DNA from: Cymbomonas tetramitiformis
Lineage: Eukaryota; Chlorophyta; Pyramimonadophyceae; Pyramimonadales; Pyramimonadaceae
Assembly (NCBI GenBank): GCA_001247695.2
Contig: LGRX02030290.1
Coordinates: forward strand, 87,411-151,410
DNA length: 64,000 nt
Direction: 5' to 3'
The position numbers and the translations under genes were made by a program. Shown here one piece after another: positions 36,538 through 44,700 of this stretch. Each line of letters begins with the position of its first letter. Position 1 is the first letter of the stretch. The notes beneath the pieces were generated by a model that was given only the letters and a program-made list of their open reading frames with translations, was not told the origin of the DNA and searched no databases.

Positions 36538-36936
36538 GATGACGCGACGGTGTGTCGCGGTATACCGCAAAGGCTGCGGGATCAAAGGAACGTACGCGAG
36601 CACAATCACCAACCACAGGACAACGGCGATAGCCCATAACCTGATGGAGAGTGATATACATACATATATATATATATATATAATGCATATTGTATATCAC
36701 ACAGACCGAAGGAAAACGAAGCGTCCGGAGGCAGTCGAAAGGCGGGTGCAAACTCTAAGACGAGATAATAAAATACTTAGTTTTATTATCGAAGAGCGAA
36801 CGATGCAAGGAGTGACTAGAGACGGTACCGAGGGGTCGAGGGGTGACTAGAGACTCGAGGGGTGACTAGAGACGGTACCGCTGCCCCCCTTATAGGGGGC
36901 AAACGTGCCTCCATGACACCTGTCAGTCACCACCCA
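36538..36936. repeat. Spacer of the giant inverted repeat containing an LTR-like segment
   Basis: Most of this 399-bp spacer (about 36680-36920) is a second copy of the LTR-like repeat at 25290-25560, with an internal duplication of GAGGGGTGACTAGAGAC. An AT microsatellite lies at about 36663-36682. It may have inserted at the centre of a pre-existing palindrome or have seeded it. Confidence 0.65.
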
Positions 36937-39608
36937 TGTCAGGGATATGACCGATGACATATGTGTCATATGTGTCATACGTGTCATACATGTCATACCA
37001 TGTCATGTCATATGTTATAATGACATACAGTCGTCGAGTATTGTCAATACGGTCGACTATGACATGTACAGTCATAATGTCTGTCATCCACTCACCTTGA
37101 GTGACATCTGTCATCGAGAGGCCAGGTATGGCATCGAGATGGCGAAGCAAGACAAGTTCTTGAAGAACCGAAGAGTTCTGAGAGGACGCGTCTTCGCTTC
37201 AAGCATGAACTGAACAACATGCGAGTATCAATGGCTATTTCGACCAGCCGATACGGTTAGTTCACCCAATGCTCTCGGGTTCACAACCCGATGGTGGTAA
37301 CGCGTATGACGCGTGAGGGCATTGAGGTAATATGAGGAGCATTGTGCTCAAGCGGACACTTCTGGACACCAGAGCGCTGCACTCATGCCCACCAAATATT
37401 GTTGCGTGCTTGCTACAGTTCAATAGCAGCCGCGTAGTCTATCAGGTTCATATAGAACCGTGACAGTGGTATTCTTCCGCTCAGGCGAAGAACGAGGACA
37501 CAAGTGTGTGTGCAGCAGACTGATATATATTGTGTATAGATTTTGTATATTGTGTGTGTGACAGGTTTCGCGCATACATATCGGCGACAGAGCTCGCACA
37601 TATACACATATATCGAATATCTTCAAGCGTACGACAGCATTCGCTGTAATATCGTCAGCGAACGGCGGAGTGCGCAACAAATCATCAGCGCGAACACATT
37701 CGCAGCTAACATCATTCGCAGCAATATCATCAGCAAATAAATAGCGATAAGGTGTGCGCACAGCGTACGGATCGCACATGCATGCTGTCAATATTTCGCA
37801 GGGTTGGTACGGTATGCGAGATACAGACGCGCGAACGAAAAATGATCGTCAGTATGTATGATTTACATCAACTGCGACAGGACGCACGAAATTTCGTTAT
37901 CAGCGCGATCGCATTCATACCATGCGACATACACCGGCGACAGCGACATACTGTGTGAAATAAATTGGCGACAGCGATGTTCGCTAATAATCCGCACGAA
38001 TCGTTCAGTGCAACGCACACATATGATGATTTCGCTATTTTCAAATGATCCGCACGAATCGTTCATCACGACGCGCACGTACGATGATTTTAGCTCGTCA
38101 GTGCGATGCGCACCTGCGATGATTCATCTTATGCAGGGGACGCACGATTTGAGGGCGCATGATCCGTGGTGCATCTACATGCAGCGCGACATACAATATG
38201 TGTTACGCGCGTACATAGTATGCAATCACGATGTTCATTCAATACTCGCAGATGTACATACAATACTTTGCAGTCGGACGCACAGTTTTACATCAGATGA
38301 ACATATGATGCTGCGCAGTGATATGTGTGTTATACCAATCATCAGCATACACACATATGCTGTACAATAATAGTGTGCAATGTCATTACCATTTCACGCA
38401 CATACTGTGGTATACACCATGCAGCGCTATTCCACTATTATAATACATGCTGACAGTGAGTGACAAGTTAACACACTTATGCCACTAATCACAGGTCATC
38501 ATTACTATCACATACTGCAACTTGCCATTATACTGTAACTTGTGCACCATTCACACTGTGATAATAATCCGTTTGGTCACAAATACTTGGCATACATGCA
38601 TACATATGCATATACCAACTTGATCACGATAACAGTTGGCATACACATGCATATACTAACAGTGTAACATAGAAGTATTGCAAGATTAAAAAGTAAGGAC
38701 TTATCTTGAAATCACCATCTAGTTATGTTGATCGATTTGGTGACTGTCTGTCCGCGCCTAACCGACCTTGGGTTTGTACCCCAAGGAACCGGGGGTTTAT
38801 CAAGCAATACAACTATGCTACACTGTAACATGCACATCTTACATACATGCTAGATTTTGCATCAACACACCATTTAGCATACCTGCTGTGCAAGTATAGG
38901 CTATAAATGGAATCCACTTGGTATAAGGTGCCAATCTTGGTCATAAAGACAGTAATTAGCTCGGTTATTCCTGACGGAGGATTTGGGATGGAATAACTGT
39001 TCTACTGTTGATCAAAGATGGAATGCACACCGGAGCCATTTGTGAAATATACCAATCAACTCATCATCCATCATGATGAGAAGTGCAGGATTACAACTTA
39101 TTAACCAAATTGATATGCATCATACTTGCTATATGCTGTCCAGTGGTATACAGATTATCTTGTATGATAAATCATTATCAATTTGCTTAAGTGTACTAAA
39201 TCAGCAAGTACCTGCACAATGCACACATCACTGACATTACTATGTATAATGACACTCACTGACTCAGTAAGTGAAATGATCAACTATAATATCAACTACA
39301 TGTACGATAATATAGATACCATCCAACAAACACATGTGCGTGTTGGATGTCAGTGATTGCGATAGCTAAGGTAAACAGGATAAAACCACATGCTGTAGGG
39401 CTGGATGGAGAATATCTCCAGACCCGAAGGCAGTATACAGTGTTCACAATGCAGCTGGTAACTGCTGAACACTGTTCATACCTTTTCACTATCGCTGGAG
39501 CAACACCATCGTCTACATTGCATTCTGACAGTTGATACAGTTCTGATCACTTCAAATGCATGTAACAAATCTCACAGCTCAGTATTCATTTTGACAGCTG
39601 ATAGAGGT
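36937..39608. repeat. Right arm of the giant diverged inverted repeat
   Basis: It is the inverted partner of 34151-36537. The inner 500 bp is the better conserved part; further out, blocks of 15-25 bp alternate with indels and microsatellite-like GCACA/ATACA tracts. The outer end near 39600 abuts a fragment of the neighbouring retrotransposon. No gene was found. Confidence 0.8.
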
Positions 39609-39612
39609 TATT

Positions 39613-39832
39613 GCTGTCGCGAACTTATGCACGAAGCGTCCACACAAAGCACTACTCTCTAGCCCTACTACTTAACAGTCTTACTTATTGTCAACGCTTC
39701 TACAACACCAGCTCGGCACTGCATATATTGTCTTATGTGGCTGCACAGTTAGCTTCCTACTGCAACCATACGAAATCTCAAAAATTTTGATATCTGCTTT
39801 TCTACAACTTATGCAAGCTCTTTTTCTCAACA
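39613..39832 (-). repeat. Displaced copy of the retrotransposon 3' untranslated segment, outside the LTR
   Basis: This 220-bp stretch is almost identical to 40220-40440, which lies between the last ORF and the left LTR of the element. It therefore sits on the wrong side of that LTR. It looks like the remnant of a second, internally deleted copy in tandem that shares the LTR. Confidence 0.8.
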
Positions 39833-40219
39833 TGTAAAAGACTGTAAATCACAGTTCTGACGCCATAACACAAGAACAAGCCCAATAAATGTATATCTTC
39901 ACAAGCAAAAGAATGCCATATATCATAAATCCTTATATCATAACACTGCTGTTTTCGCGGTCTGAGCGAGCACTTCCTATTTTCGGAATCGCTGTTACGA
40001 AGGCAAAACAAAAATGAGCGTCTGCCTCACCCTGCTATGCCGCCCTACTTATTCTCGCTATCTCTAAACAAGTGTAACACCCATCCGTATTTCCGTATCT
40101 CATCACTGTCGCAACTCCTCGCGCGTATCGTACTGCGCGTGTCATACGTTTGTCACAGAGACTGCTACAGCAAGTGTCACAACCCGGCTAAGGTACACGA
40201 TATGCCGTGGTTTGTGACA
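39833..40219 (-). repeat. 3' LTR of the methyltransferase retrotransposon
   Basis: Intact 387-bp LTR with TG…CA ends. It lacks the insertion present in the other LTR and so shows the empty target site (GCCATATATCAT) for that insertion. It is flanked on both sides by copies of the element's 3' untranslated segment. Confidence 0.85.
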
Positions 40220-40478
40220 GCTGTCGCGAACTTATGCACGAAGCGTCCACACAAAGCACTACTCTCTAGCCCTACTACTAAACAGTCTTACTTATTGTCA
40301 ACGCTTCTACAACACCAGCTCGGCACTGCATATATTGTCTTATGTGGCTGCACAGTTAGCTTCCTACTGCAACCATACGAAATCTCAAAAATTTTGATAT
40401 CTGCTTTTCTACAACTTATGCAAGCTCTTTTTCTCAATATCCCCCATCTGTATCTGCCACTCGCTGGTAGCACAGACG

Positions 40479-41744
40479 TTAAACAAGAGCTTGTTCAGCA
40501 TCTTCTGTAGTCACACCATCCAGCGCGAACTTGCCCATGCTGAAGGTGAACATACCCACTCCAGAAGCTTCTCCCCCTCGTAGCATCCTTGCTCGTGTCA
40601 GAGGATTTCGAAACACCATGACCCACATACATCTTCTACCAATGGGCCCGTGCTCCAAGTGTCCAATCACATGTAGGCGCCCAGCATGACATAACTTACG
40701 AAAGTATTGTGCCCTGCTCTCTGTCATATCTGTCATATAGTGCGATGGCACATGAATGCAAGCCACTACCCTACTGGCCAGCACTGCCAATGGCAACGCA
40801 ATGTCCAGCACTGCGAACCAGGGTGAGGTTACCACTGTGTCACACACCCCATACTTCTCCTTCCAGGCACGATAGTTGCCCGGCTGTAAGGCATTAAGAG
40901 CTTCATGCCATTTCAACTGCGGGTTCCAATCGTTGTTCATGAACTTCAGGTGAGGCCACTCCAGTGACATTACTTTGCCAATAACACCTGTACCAGCCCA
41001 TGGATCCCAGACCTGTGTAACCTTCTCCCAAGTCACCTCGTGTGCCAGACGCCTGACCTCCTGAGGAACTGTCATCACCAGTTCTAAGCCCCAGTCTAAT
41101 TGACTGGCAATCTTCACCTGGGCTCTGCTCAACTGCGTGACATCCCCCCTCTTCTGCACCTCCTCCGGGCTCATGGCCTGCACCGTAGCTGCCTTCCGCA
41201 GGCTCCTCGCACGAGTGTGCTGCTCTGAACACTTTCGACTCAAGATAGTGCGATGACCCTCGTGCCAAAATCCTGGCATCACGTCTGTAATCACTCTGCT
41301 GAGCTCTTCCTGGTTTCCCCAAGCCACTCTGTCAGGGAGATCCCCCATGCTCCCGTCCTTCTTGAGCATCTGTCGCGATGTGAGCGCCTGCCATGGGTGT
41401 TCGCGTCCCGGTCTCACGGCTCGACATGGACCCACGTCTGCAGGTAACAACACCGCCTCTGTACCCAGCTTCTCCCTCAACTGCAGCTCCATGGCAGCCA
41501 TCTTCTCCACAATGGACGTACTCACCACGGCGGCAGCTGCCACTGCGACCACGCCCAAGCATTTGGGGCATTGCCAGTCTCCTTCAGGCACTTCACCCAG
41601 CTTTGGCTCCAGACACCAAATGTGATAGCCACGATTGCAGGTGTCACACAGCAGCATCGCTGCCTCCCCATCTGTTCTCATGCACACCTCGCACGCGAGA
41701 TGTTTGCTAGGGATGGCTGCGCTGCAGTCGTACTGATCCTTCAC
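40479..41744 (-). CDS. PHD finger fused to a putative amino-DNA-methyltransferase, last ORF of the retrotransposon
   Basis: A 421-codon ORF. Residues 18-62 form a textbook C4HC3 PHD finger: C18, C21, C33, C36, H41, C44, C59, C62, with W57 before the last Cys pair (EGDWQCPKC). PHD fingers bind histone H3 tails. Residues about 235-380 look like a Rossmann-type methyltransferase: DPWAGTG at 247-253 (SAM-binding motif I), NNDWNP at 270-275, and VVTSPWF at 304-310, which resembles the catalytic (D/N/S)PP(Y/F/W) motif IV of N6-adenine and N4-cytosine methyltransferases, with W in place of the second P. The ORF begins in a −1 frame overlapping the end of pol by a few bases, and its first codon would be GTG. 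Expression by −1 frameshift, reinitiation or splicing is therefore likely. PHD is certain; methyltransferase activity is inferred. Confidence 0.8.
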   Translation of the reverse strand: MKDQYDCSAAIPSKHLACEVCMRTDGEAAMLLCDTCNRGYHIWCLEPKLGEVPEGDWQCPKCLGVVAVAAAAVVSTSIVEKMAAMELQLREKLGTEAVLLPADVGPCRAVRPGREHPWQALTSRQMLKKDGSMGDLPDRVAWGNQEELSRVITDVMPGFWHEGHRTILSRKCSEQHTRARSLRKAATVQAMSPEEVQKRGDVTQLSRAQVKIASQLDWGLELVMTVPQEVRRLAHEVTWEKVTQVWDPWAGTGVIGKVMSLEWPHLKFMNNDWNPQLKWHEALNALQPGNYRAWKEKYGVCDTVVTSPWFAVLDIALPLAVLASRVVACIHVPSHYMTDMTESRAQYFRKLCHAGRLHVIGHLEHGPIGRRCMWVMVFRNPLTRARMLRGGEASGVGMFTFSMGKFALDGVTTEDAEQALV

Positions 41745-44700
41745 CTGTAGATGACACGGTGCGATGTTCTGTACTGTACTCTTTTCCGCAACTTCGTGCT
41801 GTCCTCCAAGACTACCACTCCATCCCTCTGCACCTTAACCAACTTCAAGATAGCTGGCTTGGTGGTCACCTCCATGCCAGAGCGCGGCTGTTGTCTTATG
41901 TACACGAAATCACCTGCTTTGAACTGGTGCGGCTTCGGCTCGTAGCTGCCACTCCTCCTGTGCTCATATCGCAAGGTGTCGCGGTGCTGAGCGATCTCTA
42001 GGTTGCACCCTGCGTGCACCATGAGCTTCTTCACTATGGCCGCTCGCTGCAGCAAGTCCTCAGCCAGTGTCCTCTCCTCTTGCTTCTCAAAGTCCAACTC
42101 GGGTCGAGCACGAAGGTCTGGTGGCACAGTAGCTTCCTGAGCGAACAGCAGCGTGAACGGTGCCACCCCAGTCGACTGTTGCTTGGCCGCATTGTAACTG
42201 AGCACGAGCGACCAGAGCATCTCATCCCACTCGAAGTCCAGGCCCTTGTCAAGGGCCATCTTCTTGAAGCAGAACTTGAGAGTGCGCACCACTCGCTCCG
42301 TTAAGCCATTGCTCTCCGGGGAACTAGGTGAAGTCACCCTCCGATCGATGAGACACTGCCTGCATAGTGCAGCGAACTCACCTTCGAATTCCGTGCCTCC
42401 ATCCACAAGGCATTCCGCCGGCGCCCCAAACACTGACAGAACGTGACTGCGAAACGCACTGGCGATGGTGGAAGCTTCCTTGTCGGGAATCGGAACACAC
42501 ACGACGAAACGCGTGTATTGCTCAGTCATGACCAAGACACGCTGGTTCCCAGCTTTCGTGATGCGCTTCGTCGGCCAGGCTAAATCCAGGGACCAGCGAT
42601 GCATGAAGGATTTGATCTCCAGCGGCGTAAGCATTGCCTCCTCCCGTGCGTAGTGCGTCTTCACTCTCTGGCAAGTTTGGCACTGAGTGACCACTGCTCG
42701 CACATCCTGTTTCATGCCCACCCAGTAATGACGTTGCCACAACAAGTTCAGCGTTCGCCTGATGCCCCAATGGCCAGTTCTCTCGTGGTGCTCACGCACC
42801 AGCTGAATTCTGTCACAGGGTTTGGGCACTAGAAGCTCCTTGCCACTGACGGTGACCATGTACAGCTCGCCCATGAGCTCGTCCCAGCGGTGACGAGCTG
42901 CTCTCTTCCTTACTCTGTGGTACTCCTCCTTGGGCACCTCCACTCTTCCTCCGGTCTTTATCCACGCGAGGCATAGCTCGTCCTCGTGTATGTCAGGGTA
43001 TTTCTCCCGAAGTGACTCCTGGTGGGTCACACTGGCTACCATAGCAACCATTCTCGTCGTGTCAGTCAGTCCAGGCAGCCTCATTTCTTTCTCCTTCACC
43101 ACTGGTGCCCATTCTGGAGCTGAGCTTACCTCTACTGGCTTGTCCCCAGGTCCTGAAAAAGCTTGGCGATGACGTGCCTCGTAGCCCGCGAGCTTCATGG
43201 AGGCAAGCTTCCACTGTCTGCGACGTGGAACGGCGTCGGCTGTACCGAGTCCCTGAGTGCCTTTCTGCCCTTGGCTGCACATGTGTTGCAGCCGCTCCTC
43301 CCAGTCCTGATGGCTAAGGCGTCGCGCGACTTGCTGAGTGTAGTCGTTGGAACTGGTGATCCACTCTGCCAATCGTGCTCGCACTGGCTCCGTTGTAACT
43401 CCAGAAGTGGTAGCCACCTCGGTAGACTTCACGATGGGGATGGCAGCTAACGCGCCATGCTCCTCCTCCTCGCTCTCCTGACTCTTTGGCAGCTTGGTTG
43501 TGCTGACCTCAGCAACCGCATATAACAGCTCCATTGCTCGGCGATCCATGGCGAGACCGAGTACGCTTGCCAACTCTTCGTCTCTCATGCCATGAGCCAT
43601 GCGTAGCTCACTCGCGTTGTACCCCATGGCAACAGCTTTCTCGTCCAGGTTGACCTCTCTGGTTTCTCCTTTCTCCTCAACATCTTCTTTCCTTACCACA
43701 GTGCCTGCACGGGGTGCACGAAAGGCTCGGGAGTTCTGCGTTGCCAAGATGGTCGGCAGAACCCGCATAGGCTCCCCCACGACGTTGGCGGTGTAGTGAG
43801 GCTTCCTGTCTCCAGTGACTACCTTGCGTGGCTTCCAGCCTCGCTGCAAGATGTCACACACATATCTGTCCGGTGGCCTGTTCACCCCCTCCATCACCAG
43901 ATTGAACTGATGATTCTGAAACAGATTGCTCCAATATGCTCGTAGGCGATGCGCGTATGATCCCGCGCGCGCTGCGTCGAAAGATACCGGCTGGCCCACC
44001 ACACTATTGATGATGGGGAACACTTCCTTCCTGATCTTCGAGTTCTCCCGGTGCGATAACGGGGAGACATTCTCTAGCACATATGCTGGCGGTCGCTGAG
44101 GCTGCAGCTGCTGCAGCGTCGAAAGGATCCGCACTGCCTGATAGAACAGCCTGCCGTGCTTGCCCTCCAAACCAGCTAGCTTGCCGGCTGGTGACAGGTC
44201 CTGACATGGATACCCACACACCATGATCCATTGCTCTCCGCTCAATGCCCCCGCATGCACGAGGCCAATGAGACTGGTGTCCTCGATGTTGCTGGGGAGC
44301 TGCTCCAGGTGAACCGCATCAGCGTGAAACAAGTCAGGATGACGGCGACTGAGCGCCATGCACCTTGCCCTGGCTACCGCCTGGCTGGACTCCGAGGTGT
44401 CCTGGTAGAGGTACTTGTTGACCTTGACGCCACAGCGCAAAAGCATCTCCAGCCCAGCACACAAGCCCCCACAGGGCTCATAGCAGACCACGCCTTCTTC
44501 TCTGGCCTCTCGAAAGAAGCTCTTGTCAATCATTCTCGTGTCGATCTTCTTTGGCACCTTGAGCTTGCCACCCTCCATGGTCTCGTCGCCGTAGATCGCT
44601 GGGGAGCCTCCAGAATGCATGCCCCTGACCGGCTGGACCTGGCTGAGGGCATCCCAGGCGACTCGTGTCAGCCTGCCAGAGCACCTAGCCACCTCTGGGT

